A DNA stretch of 64,000 bases, from NCBI RefSeq assembly GCF_900156545.1, contig NZ_FTNW01000006.1:186001-250000 (forward strand), given 5' to 3'. The number at the start of each line of letters is the position of its first letter. Within the stretch, counting starts at the first letter, position 1. Positions 36,864 to 45,462 of the stretch are shown piece by piece. The stretch is from Aquipseudomonas alcaligenes. Lineage in GTDB: Bacteria; Pseudomonadota; Gammaproteobacteria; Pseudomonadales; Pseudomonadaceae. Position numbers and translations under genes: made by a program. The notes below the pieces were generated by a model. That model made no database searches. It was not told the origin of the DNA and saw nothing but the letters and a program-made list of their open reading frames with translations.

Positions 36864-38042
36864 CTACTCACTCCTTTGCGCTTCGACAGCGCCATATGCT
36901 TCGCGGATGACCGCCGCCAGGCGACGCAGCCCCTCGCCGAGCTTCTCCGGCGGGACGTGGCTGAAGTTCAACCGCAAGTAGCCGGGGTTGGCGTCCGGGT
37001 CGACGAAGAACGGTTCGCCCGGCATGAACGCGACGTTCTGCGCCATGGCCGGCTGCAGCAGGGTACGGGTATCCAGTTTGCGGTTGAGGGTCAGCCAGAA
37101 GAACAGACCGCCTTGGGGCACCTGCCAGCTGGCCAGGTCGGCAAAATGCTCCTCCAGCGCCACCTGCATGGCGTCGCGGCGTACGCGGTAGAAGTCGCGC
37201 AGCTCGGCCAGGTGGGCCTGGTACTTGTCGCTGCCCAGCCACTGCAGGGCCTGCCACTGGCCGATGCGGTTGGTGTGCAGGTCGGCTGCCTGCTTTAGGC
37301 GCAGCAGGTGCGGGAACAGGTCCGGGCTGGCGATCAGGAAGCCGACGCGCAGGCCCGGCAGCAGGGTCTTGGACACGGTGCCGGTGTAGATCCAGCTGGT
37401 GCGCTTGAGGCGGCTGACGATGGGCGTGGCGCTGCCGGCATCGAACACCAGCTCGCGGTAAGGCTCGTCCTCGATCAGGGTAACGTTGAACTCGTCGAGC
37501 AGCGCTGCCACGGCGTCGCGCTTGGCCTCGCTGTAGCGCACGGCAGACGGGTTCTGGAAGGTCGGAATCAGGTAGGCGAAGGCCGGCTTGTGCTGTTGCA
37601 GGCGCTCGCGCAGGGCCTCCAGCTCCGGACCGTCGGCTTCCTGCGGCACGGTGATGCAGTCGGCGCCGAACAGCTGGAAGGACTGCAACGCAGCCAGGTA
37701 GGTCGGTGCCTCGACCAGGATCTCGGTGCCCGGATCGATAAACAGCTTGCTGGCCAGGTCCAGGGTCTGCTGCGAGCCGCAGGTGATCAGCACCTGGCTG
37801 GCATCGCAGTTCACTCCCAGCTTGCGCGCCTCCGCGGCCACCGCCTCGCGCAGCGCCGGCTCGCCCTCGCTCATGCCGTACTGGCCGATGGAGGCCGGCA
37901 TTTCGCTCCAGTCCACTTTCGGCAGCATCGGCTCGGCGGGCAGGCCGCCGGCGAAGGACATCACCTCCGGACGTTGCGCCGCGGCGAGGATTTCGCGGAT
38001 CAGGGAGCTTTTCAGACGGGCAACGCGTTCGGAGAAGGCCAT
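36864..38042 (-). CDS. PLP-dependent fold-type I aminotransferase (MocR/LysN-like)
   Basis: 392 residues, class I/II aminotransferase family of the 2-aminoadipate/kynurenine aminotransferase type. The PLP lysine lies in the TGTVSKTLLPGLRVGFL motif; other signatures are SFAGGLPAEPMLP, QYGMSEGEPALREA, PTFQNPSA and IEDEPYRELVF. The start at 38042 begins MAFSERVARLKSS and excludes an upstream TTG. The divergent MarR gene shares an 82-bp gap that contains a palindrome. It is followed by a GST gene. The amino donor/acceptor pair is not determinable. Confidence 0.86.
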   Translation of the reverse strand: MAFSERVARLKSSLIREILAAAQRPEVMSFAGGLPAEPMLPKVDWSEMPASIGQYGMSEGEPALREAVAAEARKLGVNCDASQVLITCGSQQTLDLASKLFIDPGTEILVEAPTYLAALQSFQLFGADCITVPQEADGPELEALRERLQQHKPAFAYLIPTFQNPSAVRYSEAKRDAVAALLDEFNVTLIEDEPYRELVFDAGSATPIVSRLKRTSWIYTGTVSKTLLPGLRVGFLIASPDLFPHLLRLKQAADLHTNRIGQWQALQWLGSDKYQAHLAELRDFYRVRRDAMQVALEEHFADLASWQVPQGGLFFWLTLNRKLDTRTLLQPAMAQNVAFMPGEPFFVDPDANPGYLRLNFSHVPPEKLGEGLRRLAAVIREAYGAVEAQRSE

Positions 38043-38075
38043 GGAAGTCACCGGTAGCACAGGCAGGATAAATTG

Positions 38076-38092
38076 GGTCAAACTGTTTGACC
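38076..38092. promoter_or_regulatory. Palindromic operator in the aminotransferase/MarR divergent promoter
   Basis: GGTCAAA-CTG-TTTGACC is a perfect 7-bp palindrome with a 3-nt centre, midway in the 82-bp gap. MarR-family regulators typically bind such palindromes and repress themselves and the divergent gene (knowledge). The direct link to this regulator is inferred from position. Confidence 0.7.
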
Positions 38093-38124
38093 GAAACTAC
38101 GACGCCGGGAATGGATACGTCAAT

Positions 38125-38577
38125 ATGCTTGACCTGAAAAAGCCAAGCTCGCAGCAAGCCGCCATGGAGGCCTTCTTCTTCGGCTACCAGGCGTTCACCG
38201 CCAAACCCGACGAGATGCTGGCACGCCGCGGCCTGTCGCGCGTGCATCACCGCATCCTGTTCTTCATCGCCCGCTACCCCGGCCTGAGCGTCAAGGAACT
38301 GCTCGGCTACCTGGGCGTGAGCAAGCAGGCGCTGAACACGCCGTTGCGCCAGTTGCAGGAAATGTCGATGGTCGAGAGCGTGGCCGCCAGCGACGACAAG
38401 CGCAAACGCCAGCTCGGCCTTACCGTCGAGGGTACCCGGCTGGAACAGGCACTGCGCCGGGAACAGGTGCGCCTGCTCGAGCGGGTGTTCAACGAGGCTG
38501 GCGAGCCGGCGGTGCAGGCCTGGCTGGCGGTCAACCAGGCTCTGGGCAAGGCCCGCCAGGCCGGCGGCGAGGACTGA
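38125..38577 (+). CDS. MarR-family transcriptional regulator
   Basis: 150 residues with a winged helix-turn-helix: LSVKELLGYLGVSKQALNTPLRQLQEMSMV is the recognition region (seen as GYLGVSKQALNTPLRQLQ) and DDKRKRQLGLTVEG is the wing. The N-terminal helices provide the dimer interface. The ATG at 38125 has a GGA-rich site about 9 nt upstream. It is divergent from the aminotransferase gene across a palindromic operator, suggesting control of that gene and itself. The ligand is unknown, perhaps an amino acid or aromatic compound. Confidence 0.9.
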   Translation: MLDLKKPSSQQAAMEAFFFGYQAFTAKPDEMLARRGLSRVHHRILFFIARYPGLSVKELLGYLGVSKQALNTPLRQLQEMSMVESVAASDDKRKRQLGLTVEGTRLEQALRREQVRLLERVFNEAGEPAVQAWLAVNQALGKARQAGGED

Positions 38578-39219
38578 TCAGGCGGCCTCGCGCCCTGCCA
38601 GTTCAGCGGCGCCACGGAAGAACACCAGCGCCGTGGCGACAGTGCCCGCCAGCAGTGGAATGAAGGACAGCACGAGCAGGATCACCGACGCGGCCATGAT
38701 GCCACCGACTAGCTCAAGCCAGGCCACCACCCGCACTACCGGGTAAGGTTCCTTCACCCTGAGCAGGACCACGCCCAGCCACACCGTGCCTGCTCCCATC
38801 AGTACCAACACCGCGAAGTAGAGCAGCGACCGCCAGTCAAAGCTGGCGAACAGGGCATCGCCCCAGATCCAGTGCAGGGCCTCGCTCGTCAGGCTGGTGA
38901 GGATGATCAGGTAGGTCGGAACGGTCAGCCCACCGGCGGCGAAACGCTGCTCGAGGAATGCTTTGAAGCGCAGCAGCAGGTAGCAGCCCAGCAGGGACGC
39001 CAACGTACCCATCCAGTCGCTGATCCGCCCAGCGAGACTGCTCTCCTCGCCCCCGGAAAAAAACACCGCCACCATGGCGACCAGGGTGACCACCACTGAG
39101 GCCAGACACAGCCAGCCCAGCACGCGCAGCTGCCCCGGACTCCAGCCGGGCAAGCCCTGCGGCACCTGTTGGTCGATCAGCGTCACCTGCGGCGCCGCGT
39201 AAGGGTTGTTCTGCTCCAT
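38578..39219 (-). CDS. Multi-pass membrane protein of unknown function
   Basis: 213 residues with a soluble polar N-terminus containing MEQNNPYAAPQ, a motif common to several uncharacterised small Pseudomonas membrane proteins, followed by about five hydrophobic helices (about 32-55, 68-88, 99-120, 130-152, 165-205). No known domain recognised beyond this. It starts at the ATG at 39219 and ends 1 nt from the stop of the convergent MarR gene. Function unknown. Confidence 0.72.
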   Translation of the reverse strand: MEQNNPYAAPQVTLIDQQVPQGLPGWSPGQLRVLGWLCLASVVVTLVAMVAVFFSGGEESSLAGRISDWMGTLASLLGCYLLLRFKAFLEQRFAAGGLTVPTYLIILTSLTSEALHWIWGDALFASFDWRSLLYFAVLVLMGAGTVWLGVVLLRVKEPYPVVRVVAWLELVGGIMAASVILLVLSFIPLLAGTVATALVFFRGAAELAGREAA

Positions 39220-39357
39220 GGCGATTTCCTTATGTGATGGGAACAGTCCATACCGCCGCAAGGATCGCGAAAAACTGTACCGACCATTGTCGAGACCGCT
39301 GTACCGCGACGCCCGGGCGGGCTGCGCATAGGCTGCCAGCATCCACGGAGAATCGCC

Positions 39358-39972
39358 ATGACCTCGGAACTGCTGCTCGCCTTCATCCTTTTCGCCTTCG
39401 TCACCTCGGTGACGCCCGGCCCCAACAACATGATGCTGCTCGCCTCCGGGGTGAACTTCGGCATCCGCCGCAGCCTGCCGCACATGCTCGGCATCAGCCT
39501 GGGCTTCATGCTGCTGGTGGCCGCCGTGGGCCTGGGCCTCGGCCAGCTGTTCGAGCAGTTCCCGCCGCTGTACACCGCGCTGCGCTACGGCGGTGCCGCC
39601 TACCTGCTGTACCTGGCCTGGAAGATCGCCGGCAGCGGCGCACCGGATGCCGACGGCAAAACCACCGGCAAGCCCTTCACCTTCCTCCAGGCTGCGGCCT
39701 TCCAGTGGGTCAACCCCAAGGCCTGGATCATGGCCATCGGCGCCATCACCACCTACACGCCGCAGGAGGGCTTCCTGGTCAACGTGCTGCTGATCGCCGC
39801 CCTGTTCGCCCTGGTCAACTGCCCCAGCGTCGGCCTGTGGACGGTGGCCGGCAGCCTGCTGCGGCGCTGGCTGGATCGTCCGCGCGTACTGCGCGCCTTC
39901 AATATCGGTATGGCCCTGCTGCTGGTGGCCTCGCTCTACCCTATCCTGATCGACGTCAAGGGAAGCCTGTGA
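39358..39972 (+). CDS. LysE/RhtB-family amino acid exporter
   Basis: 204 residues with six predicted membrane helices. The family motif SVTPGPNNMMLLASGVNFG is at residues about 20-38, followed by the conserved LPHMLGISLGF and FQWVNPKAWIMAIGAI segments. It would export amino acids or related metabolites out of the cell; members include RhtB and LysE. The gene is immediately upstream of benE: its stop TGA overlaps the next ATG as TGATG, so both are translated together. Confidence 0.9.
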   Translation: MTSELLLAFILFAFVTSVTPGPNNMMLLASGVNFGIRRSLPHMLGISLGFMLLVAAVGLGLGQLFEQFPPLYTALRYGGAAYLLYLAWKIAGSGAPDADGKTTGKPFTFLQAAAFQWVNPKAWIMAIGAITTYTPQEGFLVNVLLIAALFALVNCPSVGLWTVAGSLLRRWLDRPRVLRAFNIGMALLLVASLYPILIDVKGSL

Positions 39973-41168
39973 TGACCCTGGAAGCCATGGACACCTCTCC
40001 CCGCCTGCGCCCGCTGGCCGACTCCGCGCCCTCCGCCGTGGTGGCCGGCTTCGTCTCGGCCCTCACTGGCTACACCAGCTCGCTGGTGCTGATGTTCCAG
40101 GCCGGCCAGGCCGCCGGGCTGAATGCCGCGCAGATCGCCTCCTGGCTGTGGGCGCTGTCGATCGGCATGGCCATCTGCACCGTGGTGCTGTCCCTGCGCT
40201 ACCGCACGCCCATCGTGGTGGCCTGGTCGACACCCGGCGCCGCGCTGTTGATCACCAGCATGCCGGGCGTGAGCTACCCGGAGGCGATCGGCGCCTTCGT
40301 GGTCTGCGCCCTGCTGCTCAGCCTGCTCGGCCTGTCCGGCGCCTTCGAGCGGGTCATGCGTCACCTCCCCGCTTCGCTCGCGGCGGCGCTGCTGGCCGGC
40401 ATCCTGTTCCGCATCGGCAGCGAAATCTTCGTCGCCGCGCAGACCAGCACCCTGCTGGTGCTGGCGATGTTCTTCACCTTCCTGTTCGGCAAGCGCCTGG
40501 CGCCGCGTTACGCGGTGCTCACCGCACTGCTGGTGGGCACGGGCGTAGCCGCTGCGCAGGGCCTGCTCGACTTCAGCCAGGTCCGCCTGGAGGTGGCGGT
40601 GCCGGTCTGGACCACGCCGAGCTTCTCGCTGAACGCGGCGATCAGCATCGGCATCCCGCTGTTCGTGGTGGCCATGGCCTCGCAGAACATTCCCGGCCTC
40701 GCCGTGCTGCGTGCCGACGGCTACGCCGTGCCGCCTTCACCGCTGATCGCCACCACCGGCATTGCCTCGCTGTTGCTGGCGCCGTTCGGTTCCCACGGCA
40801 TCAACCTGGCCGCCATCAGCGCCGCCATCTGCACCGGCGCCGAAGCCCACGAAGACAAGCGCAAGCGTTACACCGCCGCGCTGTGGAACGGCGTTTTCTG
40901 CGGCCTCGCCGGTATCTTCGCCGCCACCCTGGCCGCCCTGTTCATCGCCCTGCCCAGCGCACTGATCCTGTCGATCGCCGCCCTGGCCCTGCTCGGTTCG
41001 ATCGGCAATGGCCTGGCGCAGGCCATGCAGGCGCCAGCCGAGCGTGACGCCGCGCTAGTGACCTTCATGATCACCGCCTCGGGCATGACCCTGCTCGGCA
41101 TCGGCTCGGCCTTCTGGGGCCTGGTCGGCGGCGCCGTGACCCTGCTGATCCTGAACTGGAAGAAGTAG
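39972..41168 (+). CDS. benE: BenE-family benzoate/H+ symporter-like transporter
   Basis: 398-residue polytopic protein of the benzoate membrane transport family. It begins with the AVVAGFVSALTGYTSSLVLMFQAGQAAGL motif (seen here as VAGFVSALTGYTSSLVLMF) and has IVVAWSTPGAALL, IPLFVVAMASQNIPGLAVLRADGY and LLAPFGSHGINLAAI segments. About 12 helices. The start at 39972 is translationally coupled to the LysE gene; the frame is open further upstream but out of the context of any ribosome-binding site. Without ben genes around, the substrate may not be benzoate. Confidence 0.88.
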   Translation: MTLEAMDTSPRLRPLADSAPSAVVAGFVSALTGYTSSLVLMFQAGQAAGLNAAQIASWLWALSIGMAICTVVLSLRYRTPIVVAWSTPGAALLITSMPGVSYPEAIGAFVVCALLLSLLGLSGAFERVMRHLPASLAAALLAGILFRIGSEIFVAAQTSTLLVLAMFFTFLFGKRLAPRYAVLTALLVGTGVAAAQGLLDFSQVRLEVAVPVWTTPSFSLNAAISIGIPLFVVAMASQNIPGLAVLRADGYAVPPSPLIATTGIASLLLAPFGSHGINLAAISAAICTGAEAHEDKRKRYTAALWNGVFCGLAGIFAATLAALFIALPSALILSIAALALLGSIGNGLAQAMQAPAERDAALVTFMITASGMTLLGIGSAFWGLVGGAVTLLILNWKK

Positions 41169-41244
41169 CGTCTGTTGCGGATTGCATCCGGGCCGAGCCA
41201 GAAAGAAATGGTGCCCGGGAAGGTCTGAACAGCATGCACTGGCT

Positions 41245-41335
41245 GTCCCCTCTCCCCTCGGGGGAGAGGGCTAGGGAGAGGGGACCAGGGACCGCACCCT
41301 CTCCCCCTTCCCCTCTCCCGTAAACGGGAGAGGGG
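41245..41335. repeat. REP-like double-hairpin repeat, copy 2
   Basis: Same order as the copy at 26245-26333: a CCCTCTCCC hairpin (41247-41270), a G-rich then C-rich spacer, and a second hairpin (41310-41335) with a TAAA loop. It lies downstream of benE. Confidence 0.85.
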
Positions 41336-41349
41336 AGCAAAGCATCGGA

Positions 41350-41385
41350 AACGAAAACGCCGCGCAATCGCGCGGCGTTTTCGTT
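41350..41385. terminator. Bidirectional intrinsic terminator between benE and the BASS transporter
   Basis: A perfect 15-bp stem, AACGAAAACGCCGCG and its complement, closes on CAATCG. A/T runs lie within the stem on either side. Confidence 0.88.
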
Positions 41386-41399
41386 ACGGCCCCACAGAT

Positions 41400-42296
41400 T
41401 CAGGCCGCCTGAGCCTCCTCGGCCGCCAACTCCTTGCCATGGGCCAAGTTGACCCACCAGCCGAAGGCGGCGGCAGTGAAGAACATGATGAAGCTGTAGA
41501 TAGCCGCCGGTACCGCCATGGTCGGGTTGTTCAGCAGCATCGGGCTGAGCGCCAGGGCAATCGCCAGGGTGCCGTTGTGAATGCCGATTTCCATGCCGAT
41601 GGCCACCGCCTGACGGCGTGGCAGCTTCATCAGGCGCGGTACGCCATAGCCCACGGCCAGGCTGATCAGGTTGAACAGCAGCGCGGCCAGCCCCACCACC
41701 GGCGCGTAATCCACCACGGTCTGCCAGTCTTTGACAAAGGCCAGCACAACGACCAGCACCAGAAACAGCGCGGAGATGATCTTCACCGGCTTTTCCATGA
41801 CATTGGCGAAACCCGGCGCCAGCTTGCGGATGACCATGCCGATGGCCACCGGACCGAGCACAATGGCGAACACTTGCACCACCTTGGTGAACTGCAGGGG
41901 AATGGCCTGGTCACCCTCCATGAAGTAGGCCAGCGACAGGTTGACGATGAAGGGCATGGTGAGGATGGCCACCAGCGAATTAACCGCAGTGAGGGTCACG
42001 TTCAACGCCACGTCGCCGTGCGCCAGGTGGCTGTAGAGGTTGGCCGAGGTGCCGCCGGGCGAGGCCGCCAGCAACATCAGACCGACCGCCAGGGCCGGAG
42101 CGAGGCCAAAGCCCTTGGCGATGAAGAAGCACACCAGCGGCAGCAGCAGCAGCTGGCAGCCCAGGCCGATCAATACCGGTTTGGGAAACTTCACCACCCG
42201 GGCGAAATCCGCCAGGGTCAGCGACAGGCCCAGCCCGAGCATGATGATGCCCAGGGCGATGGGCAGGAACAGGGTATTCAAGGCACTTGCGGTCAT
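41400..42296 (-). CDS. Bile acid:sodium symporter (BASS) family transporter
   Basis: 298 residues with about nine or ten membrane helices, matching the SBF/BASS (PF01758-like) family. The N-terminal IALGIIMLGLGLSLTLADFARVV stretch, the LLAASPGGTSANLYSHLAHGD motif with the paired SPGG, and the C-terminal GIHNGTLAIALALSP segment (binding-site residues) are all characteristic. It likely moves an organic anion such as a 2-keto acid with Na+. It is a single gene between two bidirectional terminators. Confidence 0.9.
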   Translation of the reverse strand: MTASALNTLFLPIALGIIMLGLGLSLTLADFARVVKFPKPVLIGLGCQLLLLPLVCFFIAKGFGLAPALAVGLMLLAASPGGTSANLYSHLAHGDVALNVTLTAVNSLVAILTMPFIVNLSLAYFMEGDQAIPLQFTKVVQVFAIVLGPVAIGMVIRKLAPGFANVMEKPVKIISALFLVLVVVLAFVKDWQTVVDYAPVVGLAALLFNLISLAVGYGVPRLMKLPRRQAVAIGMEIGIHNGTLAIALALSPMLLNNPTMAVPAAIYSFIMFFTAAAFGWWVNLAHGKELAAEEAQAA

Positions 42297-42400
42297 TCTT
42301 GTTGTTCTCCGGATCTCTCTAGCACGCGATTGTTGACGTACCGGCCAAGCCTTGTAACTGGCTTTTCAGGCCAAGGAAACGGGTTGTCGTAACAGAATGC

Positions 42401-42428
42401 AAAAAGGGCGCCTCAGGGCGCCCTTTTT
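42401..42428. terminator. Intrinsic terminator after the SDR gene
   Basis: AAAAAGGGCGCC-TCA-GGGCGCCCTTTTT directly follows the SDR stop (minus strand) and can also shield the BASS gene's promoter side. Confidence 0.88.
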
Positions 42429-42429
42429 G

Positions 42430-43191
42430 TCAGATGACCGTTGCTCCGCCATCGACCACCAGTGAATGGCCAGTGGTGAAGCCGGCGGCGTCGCAGCACA
42501 GGTAGAGCACCGCGGCGGCGATTTCCTCGACCTTGCCGATGCGACCGACCGGATGCATGGCGGCCACGAACTCGGCCTTCTTCGGGTCGGCTTCGGCGGC
42601 TCGGCGGAACATATCGGTATCGATCACCGCCGGGCACACGGCGTTGACGCGGATTTTCTTCTTCGCGTACTCCACGGAGGCAGACTTGGTCAGGCCGATC
42701 ACCGCATGCTTGGAGGCGGCGTAGATGCTCATCTTCGGTGCGGCACCGATACCGGCGACGGAGGCTGTGTTGACGATGGCGCCACCGCCCTGCGCCAGCA
42801 GCAGCGGCAGCTGGTGCTTCATGCACAGCCACACGCCCTTGACGTTGACGCCCATGATGGCGTCGAACTCGGCTTCGCTGCCTTCGGCCAGCTTGCCCTT
42901 CTCGATCTCGATGCCGGCGTTGTTGAAGGCATAGTCCAGACGACCATAGGCGCCCAGGGTGCGTTCCATGAGCACCTTGACCTCGGCCTCGCGGGTCACA
43001 TCGCAGCGCACGAAGACCGCTTCGCCACCGGCCTCGCGAATCAGCTGCACGGTGCCCTCACCGCCCGCCACGTCGACATCGGAAACCACCACCTGCAGGC
43101 CCTCGGCGGCGAATGCCAGGGCGGTGGCGCGGCCGATGCCGGCAGCACCGCCAGTGACCAGGGCTACTTTGCCGGAGAACGTCATGCTCAT
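42430..43191 (-). CDS. SDR-family NAD(P)-dependent oxidoreductase
   Basis: 253-residue classical short-chain dehydrogenase. The cofactor motif TGGAAGIGRATALAFA is at residues about 14-29, the NNAG motif at about 89, the catalytic Ser in NTASVAG, and the Tyr-x3-Lys pair in YAASKHAVIGL. An Asp after the second strand (SDVDVAGG) suggests NAD+ preference. No export signal. It is a lone gene between a terminator and a long inverted repeat, so the substrate is unknown. Confidence 0.88.
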   Translation of the reverse strand: MSMTFSGKVALVTGGAAGIGRATALAFAAEGLQVVVSDVDVAGGEGTVQLIREAGGEAVFVRCDVTREAEVKVLMERTLGAYGRLDYAFNNAGIEIEKGKLAEGSEAEFDAIMGVNVKGVWLCMKHQLPLLLAQGGGAIVNTASVAGIGAAPKMSIYAASKHAVIGLTKSASVEYAKKKIRVNAVCPAVIDTDMFRRAAEADPKKAEFVAAMHPVGRIGKVEEIAAAVLYLCCDAAGFTTGHSLVVDGGATVI

Positions 43192-43281
43192 GTCTGCATC
43201 CTCGCAGGAGTTGAAATCCAGCGAAGTCTAGCCAGCGACGAAGACGCCGAGCAGCACTATCAGGGTGCGATGTGCAGGGTC

Positions 43282-43329
43282 ATCCACAAGAGTGATGAAG
43301 GCTACCAGCGCTTCATCACTCTTGTGGAT
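43282..43329. repeat. Perfect 19-bp inverted repeat between pyrF and the SDR gene
   Basis: Two 19-nt arms (43282-43300 and 43311-43329; the left arm begins ATCCACAAGAG) are perfect reverse complements around a 10-nt loop. No T tract. It sits 7 nt from the pyrF stop, so it may form the 3' end of pyrF mRNA. Confidence 0.85.
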
Positions 43330-43336
43330 ACAGAGC

Positions 43337-44026
43337 TCAGCGCAGCTCGGCGACGATGTCGGCCAGGGCCTGCGCCGGATCGGCAGCCTGGCTGATCGGG
43401 CGACCGATCACCAGATAGTCGGAACCGGCGGCCAGGGCCTTGGCCGGGGTGAGGATGCGCTTCTGGTCATCGGCGCTGCTGCCGGCCGGACGAATGCCCG
43501 GAGTGACCAGCTGCAGGGCCGGATGACTGGCCTTGAGCGCAGGCGCCTCCTGGGCCGAGCAGACCAGCCCGTCCATGCCCGCCTGCGCTGCCAGACCGGC
43601 CAGGCGCAACACCTGCTCCTGCGGCGCGATGTCCAGGCCGATACCGGCCAGATCGGACTGCTCCATGCTGGTCAGCACGGTCACGCCGATCAGCAGCGGC
43701 TTGCGCCCGGCCAGTTTGTCCAGCTCCTCGCGGCAAGCCGCCATCATGCGCAGGCCACCGGAGCAGTGCACGTTGACCATCCACACGCCCAGCTCGGCGG
43801 CAGCCTTGACCGCCATCGCCGTGGTGTTGGGGATATCGTGGAATTTCAGGTCGAGGAACACCTCGAAACCCTTGGCCTGCAGCGCCTCGACCACCGCCGG
43901 GCCGCTGCGGGTGAACAGTTCCTTGCCGACCTTGACCCGGCACAGCTGCGGGTCGAGGCGGTCGGCCAGGGCCAGGGCCGCATCGCGGGAAGGAAAGTCG
44001 AGGGCAACGATGATCGGGGTGGACAT
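43337..44026 (-). CDS. pyrF: Orotidine 5'-phosphate decarboxylase
   Basis: 229 residues. PyrF decarboxylates OMP to UMP, the last step of de novo pyrimidine synthesis. The TIM-barrel catalytic Lys/Asp cluster is in [13 protein letters not shown], the N-terminal [21 protein letters not shown] motif starts the barrel, and [10 protein letters not shown] plus [14 protein letters not shown] make the phosphate-binding end. The length is typical for bacterial PyrF. It is probably monocistronic; the ZIP transporter gene is upstream on the same strand 58 nt away. Confidence 0.95.
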   Translation of the reverse strand: MSTPIIVALDFPSRDAALALADRLDPQLCRVKVGKELFTRSGPAVVEALQAKGFEVFLDLKFHDIPNTTAMAVKAAAELGVWMVNVHCSGGLRMMAACREELDKLAGRKPLLIGVTVLTSMEQSDLAGIGLDIAPQEQVLRLAGLAAQAGMDGLVCSAQEAPALKASHPALQLVTPGIRPAGSSADDQKRILTPAKALAAGSDYLVIGRPISQAADPAQALADIVAELR

Positions 44027-44084
44027 GGCGGGCTCACTGGCAAGTCAAAAACGCCGCGCATTGTAGCGGAAGCCACGCGCCAGG

Positions 44085-44828
44085 TCAGATCGCCTTGTCC
44101 AGCGCCAGCGCAGTGATGAACCCAGCCAGGGTGATCAACCCGGTCAGCGCATGGGTTTCGGCGAACGCCTCGGGAATCATTGCATCGACCAGCATGCACA
44201 GCACCGCACCGGCCGAGAAGCCCAGGGCCACGGCCAGCCAATGCGGCGACAGGCCGGCGAACAGCACCGGCCCGGCCATGGCGGCGACACCCGAAAGCAG
44301 CACGATGCCGCCCCACAAGCGGAAGACATAACGCCGGCTGCGTCCCTCGGCACGCAGACCGGCGGCGCTGGCCAGGCCTTCCGGCAGGTTGGAAAGAAAG
44401 ATCGCCACCAGCAGCATCAGGCTGACCTGGCCCCCGTCGAGCAGGCCCAGGCCAAGGCCAAGGGACTCCGGAATGCCATCGAGAAAGGCCCCGGCGGCGA
44501 TCAGCAGCCCGGCCATATGGGCCTGGCCGCCAGCCTCGCGGCCGCGCTGATGGCGCTCCTGGTGCTCTAGCCACTCGTTGGCGGCGACAAAGCACAGGCC
44601 ACCGGCCAGCAGGCCCCACAGGGTCGGTGCCAGGCCGCCCAGGCGCAGCGCCTCGGGAATCTGTTCGAAGCACAGCGCGGCAATCAGCACCCCGCTGCCA
44701 TAGGCCATCAGCGCCGCTACCACGCGCTGCGGCAGGCGCAGCAGTACGCCGAGCAGGGCCCCGAGCAACAGGCTGCTGGCCGCAACTATTCCCCACAGGC
44801 CGGCCTGCGCCAGCATTCCCCAATCCAT
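44085..44828 (-). CDS. ZIP-family divalent metal transporter
   Basis: 247 residues with eight predicted membrane helices. The metal-binding helices carry DGIPESLGLGLGLL (TM4) and SNLPEGLASAAG (TM5), the paired acidic motifs of ZIP proteins, here with Asp/Asn in place of the common His. This group transports Zn2+ or other divalent cations into the cytoplasm (knowledge); the metal preference is not deducible, and the missing His could mean altered specificity. It is 60 bp from the divergent thioesterase gene. Confidence 0.83.
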   Translation of the reverse strand: MDWGMLAQAGLWGIVAASSLLLGALLGVLLRLPQRVVAALMAYGSGVLIAALCFEQIPEALRLGGLAPTLWGLLAGGLCFVAANEWLEHQERHQRGREAGGQAHMAGLLIAAGAFLDGIPESLGLGLGLLDGGQVSLMLLVAIFLSNLPEGLASAAGLRAEGRSRRYVFRLWGGIVLLSGVAAMAGPVLFAGLSPHWLAVALGFSAGAVLCMLVDAMIPEAFAETHALTGLITLAGFITALALDKAI

Positions 44829-44888
44829 GCAGCCCCCACGCGCAGTAGCCGGTTAGACTGGTGCCCCCTCAACCCTCAGGCAAGTGCG

Positions 44889-45332
44889 ATGGCCCGTCTC
44901 CAGCTCGACTTTTCCCAGCAGCAATTCCGCTACCAGACTCACATGACGGTGCGCAGCACCGACATCAATGCGGCCAACCACCTGAGCAACGATGCCATGA
45001 TCTCGATGATCTCGGAGGCTCGGGCCCGGTTTCTGTTCGACCACGGCATTCGCGAAACCGCACAAGACGGCCCCGGCATCATCGTCACGGATCTTGCCAC
45101 CATGTACCGCGCCGAGGCCCACGCCCGCGACCAGCTGCTGTTCGAGGTCGGCGTGATGGACTTCAACCGCTACGGCGGCGACATCATCTTCCGCATCACT
45201 CGCCCGCTCGACGCCACGCTGATCGCGTTGGCCAAATCAGGCTTCGTATTCTTTGACTATATCCAGAGCAAGGTCACGGCCATACCGGCCGAGTTCCAGA
45301 GCAAGTTCCCAGAAGTGAACTGGCTACCCTGA
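44889..45332 (+). CDS. Hotdog-fold acyl-CoA thioesterase family protein
   Basis: 147 residues fitting the 4-hydroxybenzoyl-CoA thioesterase-like hotdog fold: the helix with NAANHLSNDAMISMISEARARFLFD holds the catalytic Asn/Asp region and the central helix, and later strands YRAEAHARDQLLFEVGVMDFNRYGGDIIFRI. The N-terminus has no signal. It probably hydrolyses acyl-CoA thioesters, and substrate is unknown. It lies divergent from the ZIP gene and upstream of the nitrate-assimilation cluster. Confidence 0.8.
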   Translation: MARLQLDFSQQQFRYQTHMTVRSTDINAANHLSNDAMISMISEARARFLFDHGIRETAQDGPGIIVTDLATMYRAEAHARDQLLFEVGVMDFNRYGGDIIFRITRPLDATLIALAKSGFVFFDYIQSKVTAIPAEFQSKFPEVNWLP

Positions 45333-45436
45333 GCGCACGCATCAAGGCGGTGCGCTTCCAAATAGCACGCACCATCTTGAACCCAGGCAACCTCAGACAC
45401 CCTGCCTCCTCCCCCGGTTTGCTGGCCTCCAACACA

Positions 45437-45452
45437 TGGCCCAAGTCTTGCT
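45437..45452 (+). promoter_or_regulatory. Putative sigma-54 (-24/-12) promoter of nasA
   Basis: TGGCCCAAGTCTTGCT agrees with the TGGCAC-N5-TTGC(A/T) consensus at the invariant GG and GC with correct spacing. A transcript would start near 45463, just before the leader hairpins. Nitrogen-assimilation genes are commonly RpoN/NtrC-dependent. Confidence 0.72.
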
Positions 45453-45462
45453 TTAACCCCAT

